Counted from the stretch's first letter, positions 11,732 to 24,456 are shown. The stretch: DNA of 64,000 nucleotides from Chlamydomonas sphaeroides (GCA_001662425.1 BDDC01000098.1:23508-87507), one strand, 5' to 3'. Program-made: numbers and translations. The notes: generated by a model from the sequence alone, not told the origin.

Positions 11732-14309
11732 ATGGCTGATGCGTTCTCAGAACTAGCAGCAGCCCTCAACGAGCGCGTGGCGGAGCTCAAGCGACTGACG
11801 CTGCTGCGGTTGGAAGGTGCGACGAGTGCCAAGCCCCAGGTTTGGCAGCGCCGGGAAGGGTGGGGATAGGCCAGGACGACCGGCGGCAGCTGTGCCGCCT
11901 TGCACGGGGTTTGCTGCGTTCCGCCCCTCAATGACCGAGGCACCAGCCGGTGTCCATCGCACATCCTGATGCCCCTCGACAGATGGAGCAAAGGACCTCT
12001 TCACGAAGGACCTGCAAGGACTGGACGTGAGGCCAGGGGCCTGTAGCATTTGCGTTGGGCCTGCTGGTGGTCCCTACCTGCCTCTGCCGCGCCGACCCCG
12101 CCGTCCACGCACAAACCTTGCAGGCCAGCGTACGGGCGCTCGAGTCGCATGTGACCTCGATGAAAGCATGCATCCAGAAGGAGCTGTCCGCTATGCCCAA
12201 GGTGTGGTAGGGGCCCAACGCCAGGCCGCCGCGCCAGGCCTCCCATTCCAAGTCCAGCTCTGCCGCACGTGGTCTTCTCCCTTGACGCCCCTCGCTGCCA
12301 CGCACCAGGTGGAGGCGCTCATCGAGGCCAGCCGGATCCAGAGCGACCACCTCAACGCCATCGCGTCCAACCTCCCTGCGCGCCTGCCGCGGCCCGCCTT
12401 CACCTCCACCTCGACCAGCATAGTCGGCGCCACCGCGCCCGGCCGGCCGGGCGCGGGCACCGACGCCGCGGGCGCAGGTGTGGCACATGCAGTGGCTCCG
12501 GCAGCCCTTGTCTTGCTGGCCGCTGCCTTGCGCATGCAGCGCAACGCGCCTGGCCCACATAGCGGCGTGCAGGGGCCAACCGACCCACACCGCTCTGTGC
12601 CGTGTGCTGTAGCAACCTCCATCCCTTGCCTCCCTAGACGCTCGCCTCCTAGTCCAACCACTGCGACCAATCCCGTTGACCCGCCATGCCACCTTCACGC
12701 GCGCCCTGGCCTAGCAGGTCCCGGCTCGCAGGCGGCTGGCGGCGGCGCGGCGGCGGGCGACGACGCGGGCCGCAAGCGGCGCGAGGCGCCCCGCCGGTAC
12801 CTGACGCGGGAGGAGTTTGACGGGCTGTCGGCCTACATGAAGGGCCGCCTGCAGGTGGACAAGGTGAGGTGTAGCGAGCGACGACCGATCTAGCTTGCAA
12901 GCATCAAGGACAGACTGCGAGAGGTGCTTGTGGCTGCCGACCCGCTGCCGCCATGGCACTGCAGAGCCATGGGGTGGGGTGATGGGCTGTGCGGAGCGCG
13001 CGCATGCTTCCAGGCGGCATGGCTGTGGGCGTGTGGAGGCCCTGTTCACACGCGCCGTCTTTGCGCACGGCCCCAACCTAATCGACGACGGCTTGGTCCC
13101 AACCCACTCTTCACGCTTGCTCCGTCCTCCAAACCCAACTGGCGTTGTTGCCTCAACCCCGCTCTGCGCCTGCTGTTACCGCATGCGCGGGCCCCAACCC
13201 TGTCCCCAGCTGAACGCCGTCATCGACGAGCTGGCGGGCTACGCCACGGCCAACGCGAAGCTAGTGGCGGCGGCTAAGGCGGGCGGTGGCAAGCTGATGC
13301 CGGCGGAGCGCAAGCGCGCGACGGAGCTGCTGCACAGCGTGGCGGTGAGGGAGGGGAGGGATGGGCTGTGGGGAGGGCAGGGGCGCGTAAAGGTGTGCTC
13401 GGCGCGACGGCAGTACGGGGGGCGAGCAAGTGAGCAAGGGAGAGTGCCAGGGTTCGTGCCCAGCGCCCCCGCGCCCGGCGCTGCTGAGCACCGCCCCCAC
13501 GTCGGAGTTGTCGTAGATCATGTAGGGGGCACACTTTCTGGTGACGGGGTACAGGGAAGGCAGGAAGAGGGGCATCGTGGGAAGCTAGGCCTGTCCAGGG
13601 GCCTCGCCACACCACGCGCCTCTCCCCTGGCCCTTCTGCACGCTCCCCACCTTCACCATGCCCCTGGCAGAACAAGGACGGCATCAAAGGTTTCTTCTGG
13701 TTCCTGGAGGTGCGAGCGAGCCAAGGAAGGCGGCTGGAGAGTGCTGCTGCCTGCCCGCACCCTCACAGCCTTTCCCGCCCACCCATCTTGTCTGCCTGCT
13801 GGCCGCCGCCCCTCCCGCCCGCCCCCTGACCGCCGCCCCGGCCGCCGCCGCCGCCCCTCTTGTCCGCCAGTGCGACCTGCGCGACGGCGTGTCCATTAAG
13901 CCCGACAAGACCGGCAAGACTATGCTCACCATCCTGCGAGCCACAGGCCGCACCAACGAGGTTCGTGGAGAGGGTCGTAGGGTAGGGGGCTGCAGAGTGA
14001 GCAGGAGCTAGACGGGTGCAAGGGACATAATCAGCAGCAAACGGTCCGGCGTGGGTTCGGTTTCCTCGTGCTTGTGCTTAAGCTAGCGATATGTGCGAGG
14101 AGGGGCGATGGAGCCGTCAAAGTTGTCTCGTGGCCCATCACGACGCTGTGATGTGATGTGATACGATAACGTGACGTGACGTGACGTGACGTCCTGTCCC
14201 GCTGCTTGCATGTCTCTGCCTCCCGCCCCCTATACCGCAGGTGCGCTGCAGCATAGATGGAGTCGCCACCACGGCCTTCGTGCTCGTGGAGGACGGCATC
14301 AGGCGCTGA
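11732..14309 (+). CDS. SKA1: SKA1 homologue, spindle and kinetochore-associated protein
   Basis: Exons: 11732-11816, 11983-12026, 12124-12201, 12309-12477, 12718-12863, 13210-13344, 13671-13709, 13871-13960, 14241-14309; 284 aa (human SKA1 is about 255). The N-terminal 90 residues are heptad-rich, as expected for the coiled coil that joins SKA2 and SKA3. An Ala/Gly-rich linker follows. The C-terminal 140 residues match the SKA1 microtubule-binding winged-helix domain: RRYLTREEFDGLSAYMKGRL, then LNAVIDELAGYA, FFWFLECDLRDG and MLTILRATGRTNE. In other eukaryotes the SKA complex holds kinetochores on depolymerising microtubules in mitosis; the alga-specific role is inferred. Exon 7 is only 39 nt. 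Call based on the conserved C-terminal domain order. Confidence 0.85.
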
Positions 14310-14319
14310 GGGAGTGTTT

Positions 14320-14364
14320 GCTCGAGCCGTTTGACTCGGGCACCAACGTAGCACGAGCGCTCAA
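14320..14364 (+). repeat. Repeat D, copy 1
   Basis: The segment with GAGCCGTTTGACTCGGGC followed by ACCAACGTAGCACGAG has a diverged copy at 14864-14909 with GAGCCGTTCGACTCGGGC and GCCAAGGCAGCACAAG. Confidence 0.65.
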
Positions 14365-14431
14365 GCGTCTGGTCGGGGTGGCCTTTTTAGGGGGCAAGCC
14401 ATGCACCCATGCGCAGCTGGGGAAGTTTGCA
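14365..14431 (+). repeat. Dispersed repeat C, copy 1 (short)
   Basis: It contains TCTGGTCGGGGTGGCC and GCCATGCACCCATGCG, in the same order as copies at 15527-15651 and, inverted, 48672-48800. Confidence 0.75.
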
Positions 14432-14863
14432 AGTCGTCTGCAGTGCTGGTGCCAGGCAGGCTTGCGCGAGAGGAGGCATGAGGGGGCCAGGGGCGGCGCA
14501 AGGCGGGATGGTCAGCTGGCCGGTGTGTGGTGTGACAAGGTTTTGGGTGCTCGGGTGCAGTGATGTAGAGGAGGCGGCGGGCGCTCGGGAATGCGGTCGC
14601 GGTGGCAGCGCTGGAGCTGGATTCGCCAGGAGCACCTCCTGGCTGCGGCGGCAAAGCCGCTGTGCGCGACAAGCGGCAGCCGCATGTGTGGGCCCCATCG
14701 CCCCCAGCGGCTGCCGACACTGTGAGGTGTATCAATTCCCATTCCCAAGGCCCCCGTGGTGGGGACGCCGGGTCTGCTCTACAGTAGTCGGGCCGATCAA
14801 CCTTGGCACCGGCACAGTAGCCTGTTACCGCGCATGCCTCAGCGTTGGCTCGCCCCTTTCAGG

Positions 14864-14909
14864 GGCACGAGCCGTTCGACTCGGGCGCCAAGGCAGCACA
14901 AGTACGAAA
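14864..14909 (+). repeat. Repeat D, copy 2
   Basis: See copy 1 at 14320; the two are about 540 bp apart in the same orientation. Confidence 0.65.
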
Positions 14910-14933
14910 GTACTTTCGTTGCTGGACTGACAT

Positions 14934-14957
14934 GGGGTCAACGGTTTCGTTGACCCC
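14934..14957. repeat. Perfect 10-bp inverted repeat (hairpin) with 4-nt loop
   Basis: The arms GGGGTCAACG and CGTTGACCCC surround a GTTT loop. It directly follows repeat D copy 2. Confidence 0.85.
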
Positions 14958-15526
14958 AGCAGCGGGCAGGACGGCAGCCCCAGAGCCGCAGCCGCGAGCC
15001 ACTCGGCAGGCACCCGAGCAGCGAGGGAGGTGAAGAGGCTATGGCGAAGGGGCTATGGGTGGGTGACTGAGTGGCCGGGTGAATGGGTAACTATCACCAG
15101 CAGCGGGACTGCTCGGTTAAACACCGGCAGCGTAACAGCACGCTGCTGCCCATCCCCCACCTTCCTCCGGTACATCATTTCGACACGCCACACTTCAATA
15201 CAGCATTTCTCCAATTCATAAATTAGTTATTTGCTTATTACGTAACAAGACCGTGACCTCAACGCGGCTCTTAACATGCTGCTGCTGCTGTGCCTCCAGC
15301 TGCTCGGGGCTGAGCGCCCGGCCTGATTCCGCCCTGGTGGCGGCGATGGACCGGGCGGCGATGGGCCGGGCGGCGGAGGCGGAGGGGGTAGTAGCGGCTG
15401 CCGCAAGCGGCCGCGACACAGCGAGAGCGGCAGCAGCGGCGAGGGGCGTTAAGATGTGCATTCCTGCCGTTTCAGGTATTTCGGGCGGCTAGGTCCGGCC
15501 CGTGGGGTGAGGGCACGGAGGTCGGT

Positions 15527-15651
15527 GTGCCTGAGACCCCTGAAACAGCCCCGGCGACAACCGCATAGTGACCGACTGTTTGCGTCTGGTCTGGGTGGCC
15601 TCTTTTGGGGGCGAGGCGGCAAGCCATGCACCCATGCGCAGCTGGGGAGGT
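15527..15651 (+). repeat. Dispersed repeat C, copy 2 (long)
   Basis: It contains GCCCCGGCGACAACCGCAT, GTCTGGTCTGGGTGGCCTC and GCCATGCACCCATGCGCAG in order. The inverted copy at 48672-48800 shares the same blocks. Confidence 0.8.
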
Positions 15652-16944
15652 TTCGTTGTGTCCTTGTGTCCTTGTGTCCTTGTGTAGGACCACCGTGGGC
15701 AGGGGAGACGGCCGACGACAGCCTGCAGGCCACGGTGATGCTGCGGCCGCCAGGTCCGGGTGGCTTTCACTGTAACACCAACGGTGAAGTCTGACAAGGG
15801 TACCTGTGACATCCGTTAGAAGTGGCAGCACGGGGACCCTAAGACTAGACCAGTTAGTGTCGTGGCTACGGCCTATGGCGCTACCAGGGGCGCTACGGCG
15901 GCGTACGCAGGCTCAGGCTCCTCCTGCGCAGCCTGGCACGTGTGCGTTGGGGCCTTCACAATGCTTATCAGATATATCAAGCTGTATGCCCTAATACTAG
16001 GCCTGCAACAGCTGGCAGCGTTTGGCAGCGCGCAGGTGGGCGCGCCTGTCCTGAGAGTGAAGCCCAGGATGATGCATTATCAGACTCCTTGTTAGGGTCG
16101 CTGGACTTACATATGGTCGGGCGTTCCTGCCGGCCGCTATCGTATCGCTAGTGCGATCGAGTCGCATTGACAAGGAAAGCAGCCTCCAATCTATGCCTAG
16201 CACTATCGTGGCACATGCGGTCGCCCTTGGAGGACGAGGCCGAACCCTGAACAGGCCCTTACACGCCCTGACGGACGTGGCCGTAGGCTCGGTCGGGGCT
16301 CGGCACCGGGCAGGCCTGGCCAACTCCTGCCATCGTTCCATGAGCTTTCAGTGCATGTCAACGGCCTCTACTCAGTGCATATCAACGCGCGCGCGATGCT
16401 GTCCCAGAGCCGCTCCCACAGCGCACCACGGGAGCCCGTCAGGCAACCGCCAGGCCATAAGCCATCAACGCCGGCCCGCAGCCAAAACGATAAATGGTTC
16501 CTTTGTGGCGAGGCAACAGCCAGCTGCACAAAGCCTCCGCAGTTTCAGAAATTACACACACGACCAGGCCGGCAGCTTATGCATGCATGCTTGCCGTTAA
16601 TACATACAATATCAAGTCCACAAGGGCGCAATTAGGTTGTAGGGCGGTCTTTTAGGGGGGGGCGGTACGACGCATTAACCGCCCCGCCAGTGTATCACGG
16701 CTGCGAACGCAAAGAATGCGCAGACCCCACACGGATACACAACCATACTACAAGCTCGGTTCTTTCCCACAGCCCCATAGCCGCATAGGCTCTGTATCGT
16801 TGGGCTCGGCGTTTTGAGTTGGGCGTCTTTGCCTACTGCGCGAGCGCCCAAGGCACTGTCGGCCACAAGTTGCGGCCTTCTTGACGGAAGCGCGGGACGT
16901 GTTCGCGCACAGCCGCTCAGCTAACAGTTGACGACATTCCTCTA

Positions 16945-19900
16945 ATGGACGCGGAGAACCGCCGCCCCAGCAAGGGCATTGTGGGCGCTTTGAGAAGGCT
17001 CCTGATAAACGGCAAAAGTGCGTCCCGAAGCTCAACTGGGCAGCTCGACCTAGATGCCCTGGAATCGCCGGTGGGAGTTCGCACGCCTCGCGCTCATACA
17101 AGAGACTTGAGCTTGGAACAACAAAGCGGAAGTCTCTCTTCAATGGGAGGCGCTCCGGAGGCGCGTCCGGCGATGCAGACCGCCCTCAGCGGCCCGCTGC
17201 AGCGTATCCACCCAGTATCCGTTTCTGTGAGTGGGCATGGGCAATTGCGGACTAGAGGAGGCTGCGCGGAGGGGGTGTCGGGAGCTCGACCTGTCGCACT
17301 CTTGATAGCGGCCCTGCCCGAGAAGTGCATCAGCAGCAATAAGCCCATTGCAGTTTGAACGTTCCCGTTGGGATCGGCTGTATCGTTGACTTGGCTGTAC
17401 GTACAAATCTGCCACGTATGCCGAAGGATCCTCCTCGGAACGCCAAGCGCAAGTACTAGCTGAAGCTATCCGTGTGGGAGGACTGATACGACCCCGCGAC
17501 TGCCCTTTTTTATGCCGGCGCACCGGCGTGGGTCCCATGCTTGGCTTTGACTTGATTCCCTCTGCTGTGCCCAAATGCTCAGCAGGCGCTGTACCACAGC
17601 ATCTCAGATCCCTGCGTCGATGCGCCTCCGCAACGCAACAAGCCGTCGGATGACGGCGGACTGCCCAGAGCCGGAGTTTCCGCTTCCGTCGCCGTCCCGC
17701 ACTCCCCTGGCGGCTCGCATTTCGGGTCCGGCAGCCGCACGGCTGCAGCGCGACTGGAGGGGCGCAGCGAGTCGTCCCTGCCGGCGCTGCCAGAGTCCGC
17801 GCGCTGGGACGGCGCCGCGCATGCCGCGCTCGCCATATCCGGCCCCGCGTCGGTGGACGTCCAAAAGGCGCGCGCGTTCAGCAGCGCCGCCGTGTCGCTG
17901 CCACATGTGAATGAGAATCTGCGGCCCGCGAGCGCTCGCGCGCTCAGCAACGGAGCCTCCGCCAGCTCCGTTTCAGCGATGCTGCAGACATCGGGCGCCA
18001 ACAGCGCGCTCCGTTCGCCCGTCGACGACGCGGACGCGGCTAAGCCCTCCAACTCGATGTTGCTCGCCGTGTGCCCGGGCGCTCCTGTGGCGATGCGACG
18101 CAAGCATTGGTGTCTCGAGGTGGGCTTCCGATGGCACCCTCTTGGTCCCGGCCGCTGCATTTTCGCGTCGGCTTCGCTGGGATCGCTGGGTCGAACATCG
18201 TACCCATGCACGCCTGGCCCTGACGGCACGTGACGGCCTGCCCCGTAACCGCGGCCCCAGGATTTCGACGTGACCCGCCGCATCTACAAAAGTGCCACCA
18301 GTGCCGTGTACAAGGTCAGTCGCCGCGCGGCGCCGGGGCGCTCGGTCCTGCCTGCGGTCTTGCCGTACCGTATCTGACCTCCCCGCTCCGCGCGTTGCCC
18401 GCTCCTGCTTTCCTTGCTCAGGCGACGTGCCTGCACAGCGGCGCGCCGGTGGCGCTCAAGGTGTACTTCTTGTCGCGCGTGCCCTCCAACGTGGTGCACA
18501 TGTGAGCGGGTGTCGTACAGCCTCTTGCCTTGCCGCAGCAAGCCAGGCCCTCCCCGGCGGCCAGGCCCCGGTAGCTCGCTGCAGCGACAGCTCACAGCCC
18601 GTACCCACGTTGCCGTGCACGCCCCACCCCGCTGCTGCCCACACTCCCACCCCAGGCTCGTGCGCGAGATCAAGGTGCGTTCGTGCGCCGGACGGCCCGC
18701 ACACAACAGCAGCCGCTTCAGTTTGGGGTACTGCGCTACTGCGCGCCCGTTCCTGGTTCCTACGTCCTGCTCCGGTCTGGGGTCGTGTTCTGGCCACTGT
18801 GTGCCTTATCCGGCAGACAACAGACAACATCAGCCCGACGCTTGCGCTGCCCTGCTGCTTCTGCTGGTTCTCTCGCAGATCCACGCGGACCTAGTGCACC
18901 GCAACATCGTCATGCTGTACGCCGCTTTCCAGGATGAGGTGCGGCACATCGCTGTGATACGTACGGCTGCCAGCGTGTCTCGTGCGCGTGCTGCCGCCGT
19001 GCTCACGTGCCCTGTCTGATTCCCTCCTCGCCTGCACCCGCCCTGGCCCGTCGCTGTTTCGCAGCGCCGGCTGGTGCTGGTGCAGGAGTATGCGGCGCGC
19101 GGCGACCTGTACGGCATCCACAAGGCCATGAACCGCCGCATGAGCGAGGCACAGCTCACGGAGCTGGTGCTGGCGCCCTTCCTGGATGCGCTGGCCTACC
19201 TGCACCGTGCCGGCATCTGCCACCGCGACATCAAGGTGCGCCTGGCCCCCAAGCGCGGCGCCCGACCACGGTAGCACCCTGGGGCATGCGGGAGCACGCC
19301 CCATCGGATCACGCTGATGAACCTCGCGCCGCCACAAGGCTGATCCCATGTGCACCCCGTCACCCGCGCAGCCCGAGAACATCCTGTTCACGGCCGACTG
19401 GCGACTGGTCATCGCCGACTTCGGGGTGTCCATCAACCTCAACCAGGAGCGCGCCGTCACGCGCGCCGGAACACGTGAGCAGCAGGGCCGCTGCCGCTAC
19501 TCGCACACCCACATGCAGTTGTCTTGCCTCAACGTGCGCTTCAACCCACAGCGCCCCGGCTGGAATCCCTGGCGCGGGCCCTCGGGCTAGCGGCACCTGC
19601 AGCTCCCAACCGCTGCACCCCTTGCAGGACCATGTCCCCCACACGTACCACGAAGTCCGGTGTAATCCCCCTGCCCGCCCACCCGCCCGCCCGGCCCCAG
19701 TGGAGTACATGGCGCCCGAGGTGGAGCGCTGCCCGCTCAAGATGTTGCCCGAGGAGAACAAGGACAAGCGCGGACTGGCCTACACCACGGCCGTCGACAT
19801 CTGGGCCGCCGGCGTGCTGGCCTATGAGCTGCTCGTCGGCTTCCCGCCCTTCGTCGCCGAGGCGGGCCAGGTACGGCCCCGGCCGGGCTCCGTCTGTGCG

Positions 19901-20732
19901 CAGAGGCGGCTCTGTTGCGCCCGCGGCCTAACCTGCAACAAGCATTGCCTGTTTCCTCCCACTTGACAACCCAATTGCCGCTGCGCTCGCGTTCCCGCTC
20001 CCTAGCAGGGCAACGCCGCGCTGCTGGCCGAGCTGGCCACGCGCAAGACGCTGAGCTTCCCCGCCTCGGTGTCGGCCGCGGCGCGCGACTTCATCTCGGC
20101 CGCGCTGGCGGAGAACGCCGAGGAGCGGCCCACGGCCGTGGCGCTGCTGCAGCACGCTTGGCTGGCGACCGCCGTCTCGCAGGTCGCTGCCGCGTCTCAA
20201 GCGGTGCCCATCAAGCAGGTGCAAATCGCCACCGATCCGCCGTTGTATTTAAATCGATAGAGCAGAACGAGTTGAATTGTCGACAAATCGGTGCTATCAA
20301 TGCCAGATGCGAACCGCCGCCTTTCCGCCTGCTTGAGCCCGCGGCGCCCACGCCACCGCCTCCGCCCCAGCAGCAGCGCCAGGGCCTCGGCAGCTAGCTG
20401 TCCCGCTCACCGCACGCGCTCCGCTGCCCTTCACAGCCAACCCCACCTGCCTCCCCGCGCCCTGCACAATGCCCGTTGCTTCGCAGCCGGCCGCGGCCCG
20501 CGTCTCCTCAAGCCTCTCGGCCCAGCTCGCGTCGCCGGGGCTGGCGCCCTCACGCCTGGCCACGTCCTCGGCCGCCGTGTCGCCCGTGGTGCCGGCGGGC
20601 GGCTCGCTGCCGCCCGGGGCCGGCTGCGGGCCGCACTCGCAGCTGCCCGTGGCCCGCGCGCCGTCGTCTGGCTCGGTCCTGGGCTGGCGGCCCACCCCCG
20701 CCGTGGCACCGGCGCCCATCTCCCTTGGCTAA
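16945..20732 (+). CDS. Ser/Thr protein kinase with Aurora-like activation segment (tandem paralogue 1)
   Basis: Exons: 16945-17226, 17586-18119, 18261-18314, 18422-18501, 18656-18674, 18879-18938, 19065-19235, 19372-19474, 19701-19870, 20009-20218, 20487-20732; about 642 aa. About 270 residues of Ser/Ala-rich sequence precede the kinase domain. Visible motifs: VALK lysine, VHRNIVMLYAAFQDE, HRDIKPEN catalytic loop, ADFG, AGTLEYMAPE activation segment, VDIWAAGVLAYELLVGFPPF. The glycine-rich loop is replaced by IYKSATSAVYK, with no glycine. Exon 5 is only 19 nt. Without the last splice the frame would instead stop at 20258; I prefer the spliced end because 20219-20486 looks intron-like and the 81-residue exon keeps the Ser/Ala/Pro style. 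The substrate is unknown. A related kinase lies at 24457-27888. Confidence 0.85.
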
Positions 20733-23700
20733 GGCCGCGGCCTGGTCTGCGGCGATGGGGCCGCGGCCGTGGCTTGCAGTGCCGGTCTTCGCGGGTGCCT
20801 GCAGGCAGGTGGCGGCTGGGTGGGCGGGGATGCGGTGGAGGCGTTGGTTTGGTGGCGGAGGAGGTCGGAAGCGGCAGGTTGATAGCTCGATTCATGGGTT
20901 TGCAAGGACGGCTGCAGAAGGAGGGAGGCCGCGGGCGGGCGCTGCGACAGCGCTGCCCCGCGGGCTGTGGCTGCGGCCGCGAGCTCTGGGTTTCGTTGAC
21001 TCCCAAGTAGCGGCGGCCCATTGGCTCGGGGTGTGGGGCTGGGTGGGGGGCGGCACGTGGCGGTGCACAGGGCATGGCGTAGGCTCGGAAGCGGGGAAAG
21101 CGGGGTTTGGCGGCAGGGTGCAGCCGCGCAACAGCTGCAGCCCCAGACGCGCGCGACTGGCCCAAGGCGTAGGTTGCGCACGCGTTCGGCCGTGCCGCGC
21201 GGCAGGAGCTCCTCCTGAGCAGGCTCTCGCGGGCGGCTTGCGACACAGGCGGTACGGCAGGGGTACGAACGCACCGTGCGCGGCATGCTGTCCACAGTGC
21301 CGTGGCCGTGCCTGGCGGGCTGGCGGCTACGGTTGAAGAGGTGGTTGGGTTATGAGACCTTTTCAAGACGCCGCACCGTACGCCGGTCCTATGGACCGGC
21401 CTGGCAGCGCATTTGGTACCTTTCGTGTTTTCGCCTGAGGTCAAGGCGGATGGGGCGCGGCGCGCAGCGTGCCGCCGCTTGCTTGGCCCCATGCGGGCCG
21501 CCGCACGGCGCGTGAGGCCGGTTGGTGGCGTCAGATCCAAGCAGACGGTTGCGGCCTTGGCTCAACGGCCTGCTGAGAAACTTTACATCGGCTGGGAGCG
21601 GTGTTGGGTCGCACGAACTGCAGCGGCCGGCGGCGGAACCGTCCGGCTGTGCGCCTGCGGTGTGCTACGGCCGGCACGAGCTGCTTGCCTGCACAGCGGC
21701 ACGCCGCTGTGGTGCTAGCCGGGTGTGCTCGCGTGTTGGTTCCTAAGCGGCGCTGCTACTGCGCCCTTGTCGCCGCGGGTCGCTCCGCGGTCCCGCTTGC
21801 CGCACCGGTTGCAGCGCTCTATGAGGTGACGTGGCCGGCAAGCCGGCATATCGCCACTGATTTGCCGCTGTATGATGGCGCGTTGGGATCAAGTCCTCTT
21901 GAGATGTTCTTGAGATGGCGAGCTCTAAGACGCGGGCTGAGTTGCAGGGCAGGTCCGTCGACCCCCGGCATGGAACTAATGCATCCTCGCGGCTTTGTGC
22001 GGTGTTATCGTATGGTTTGGTAGTATGGTGTGGTGTCCTTGGCGGCTGCGGCTGGGTTGATAGGTACCGTATGCATGAAACCGCGCGGACATGCTGCCCG
22101 GGAAGTAGCTTGTATTCCTTGTGATGTGGGGGGCCTGCCGGCTCAACAGCTCATGCTGGAGAGCCCGGGATGACGTGGCATGACACGGCGCGGCCCGCGA
22201 GCCAGCACCAGCATGTACGGCACCCCGGTAGCTCAGTGCCGTACATGTGCGTTGGACGGTGGGTCGTGGTGGGTATTTCTGGTGTCAACGCCTGCGCACT
22301 CTGGGGCTCACTGATTCCGTACATGCTCTGCTGTTGGTCCTTTGCGCCGGCCGGCCCTATCGCGGGTGCGCCGCGACAAGTGGGTTGGCGCTGTGCGCCC
22401 CAATTGAGCCTCAGCGCCCGACCCTAGGTCCAAATACGCGCGGGGACCGGCGCGCGGTGTGTTCGCCTCATGTGGCATGCGTACCCTCCGCGCGTCGGGG
22501 GTACTGTCAAGAGTGCGCTCGCTGCGCATGGGCCGCCAGGCCTCGTGAGCTCCTGGCCTGGGCCTCGACTGTGGGCACCAGATGTGGGAATTCCTTTGTT
22601 GAAACTGTGTGCGCGCGTGTGTGTTTTGTGGGTGTGGCGCACGGGGCGCGCCGCCGCGCGCGATGTTGCGCGCGCTGGCGCGCAGCCCCGTCGCGTCCCA
22701 ACCCAAGCGCCTGCCAGGGGCATCTGTGTACAGCTTCATTGCGTTGTGGCTTTCACCCTGGCGGCGCGCGGGTTGAGCTTGCTTGCTGGGTGTAGCCCCC
22801 CGCCGCGCAGCGGCAAGGGGGCCGGAGGCCCCTAGGATTACGATATGGCGTTAGGTCGGGCCTTGCTGGCGTGGGGCGACGCGCCTGAGATGGTCTTGGG
22901 GGCTGGGCGAGAATGGCCCTGCCGTGAAGCCTCAGAGCCAAGCCAGCGGCGCACATGCGCTTTGGCGGGGTCTCCGCGTGCGTTGGGTGTGTCCAAAAAT
23001 GGGTAACAAAAAATAACACGACCCGCGCGGTGTGTTTATTTTTTAAGGAAAGCTGTGTGTTGGGTGCTGCCCCCTGCTGCGTCAGCGGTGCGACAATGCG
23101 CTGTGCTGCATGGTCGGCTTAGGTTGTGGTTGCGTGTTGGGTTGTGGTGGTATGGTTGGCAGGTCAATTACAGGTGGGGGCCTGTACTGACGGTATGCCG
23201 ATCTACACGCGCCGGTGTGTGCGAGCGGTTGTAACACCACTCTTCGGCGGCCGGAGCACCAGTTTCAGGGCGCGCTGGCGACTGTACAACACCGTGTGGG
23301 ATTCTGTTTTACCTAACACTGGAGCACCACGCCTGCAGCATGACGATCCGTGTGCGTGAGGCGGGGGGGGGGGGGATACCTGCAGGGCGAGCGCCTGGCA
23401 GCTGGTGGCTGCATGTCCGCACTGTCTGATTGTAAAACGAGACGCCTTTCACCGCCTGGCGTGCCCGCAATGCGTATCTCAAGAGCTCCACGCGTGCCTA
23501 CGTGGCAGGCATCACGCTGACTCCGGTGCTGCCGGCTCCACGCTCGCTCACAGCACCCCGCACGGCCCACCCCTAGGCCGCCCAGTTGCCAAGAGTTTCG
23601 CCCCCGAGCGCCAACCGAATGCACAGCGCTGCACAAGCGCTTCTCCAGTTTCCCAGCAGCTGCACAAGCGCTTCTCCAGTTTCCCAGCATACGTAGAAAA

Positions 23701-24456
23701 GAAGAACGAGGTATGCGTACTGATCAGGGGAGATGCCTGGTACTGATGCAGAGAAAGCACTGGGGAGGGGCAAAAGAAACAACGGGCGCCTAGGACTTCC
23801 GTGGCGCTGCATGAGCCAACCGGGGTTGGGCGTCTGGGAGAGCTGGGAGGGGGGACGAGAGGTAACTGCATACGTACACCTCCTGGGGTACTCCGCAACC
23901 CATGTCCTTGAGGTGTAATCCCTCCTGCATTCATTCTTTTTCCACAAGAAACCTATGTCCTTGGATAGCGACCATGGCCGCTCCCTGCCGCTCCCCTCTG
24001 TTGCTTATAAAACCTGCTAGGCACTGTGGTGCGCGCGGGGCAGCGGGGAGGCATGCCCTGGGCTTTGCGAGGTGGAAACGCCGGCTGGGGGCGGAGGGGT
24101 CATGGCCCGCAGGCACACGTGACTGTTATGCACGCAAGGATTGAGCTATCTCGCGTCCCCGCCCCACCCGACGCTACTGATCGATAGGCAGAATCAAAAG
24201 GAATGTGTCGGCGAGGTCGCGGGCCTCGTTAAAAGCTGGAATCGCATTATTGCAGAAATCCTGGGGTTGCTCGGCCTCGTACGGCGGATGCGCAAAATTG
24301 AGAGAATTTCGGTGACTGTGCCCTACACTTACTTACCCTCATCAATCAACGCAGCCCTACCCTACGTCGTCGACTACCAACAGATACACCCCAGCAGCGG
24401 GAAGGTCACGAGAACCGTCGCCTAGCAGGCTCGCGGGTAACCGCGTCAGCGTAGCA
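20733..24456. other. Gene-poor 3.7-kb region between the two kinases
   Basis: Reading frames here are short or of low complexity and none forms an exon chain. A 31-bp tandem duplication (23628-23689) and a short stretch resembling a kinase exon (21686-21716) are the only structured items. Several parts (22980-23060, 23930-24020) are more AT-rich than the genes and fit promoter or untranslated sequence. Confidence 0.5.
23628..23689. repeat. Perfect 31-bp tandem duplication
   Basis: Two identical units lie at 23628-23658 and 23659-23689, each starting GCTGCACAAGCGCTTC and ending TTTCCCAGCA. Confidence 0.95.

Larger units (their letters stand above)
14310..16944. other. Gene-poor 2.6-kb region with repeat remnants
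   Basis: No exon chain was found. It contains two copies of dispersed repeat C, a pair of related 45-bp segments (repeat D), a 24-nt perfect hairpin and a short tandem TGTCCT run near 15655. This composition suggests transposon debris plus the promoter of the first kinase gene. Confidence 0.5.

Noticed and set aside
20469..20732. Independent small gene starting at the ATG at 20469
   Set aside because: The frame is better explained as the spliced last exon of kinase 1, with a CAG acceptor at 20486 in the right phase.
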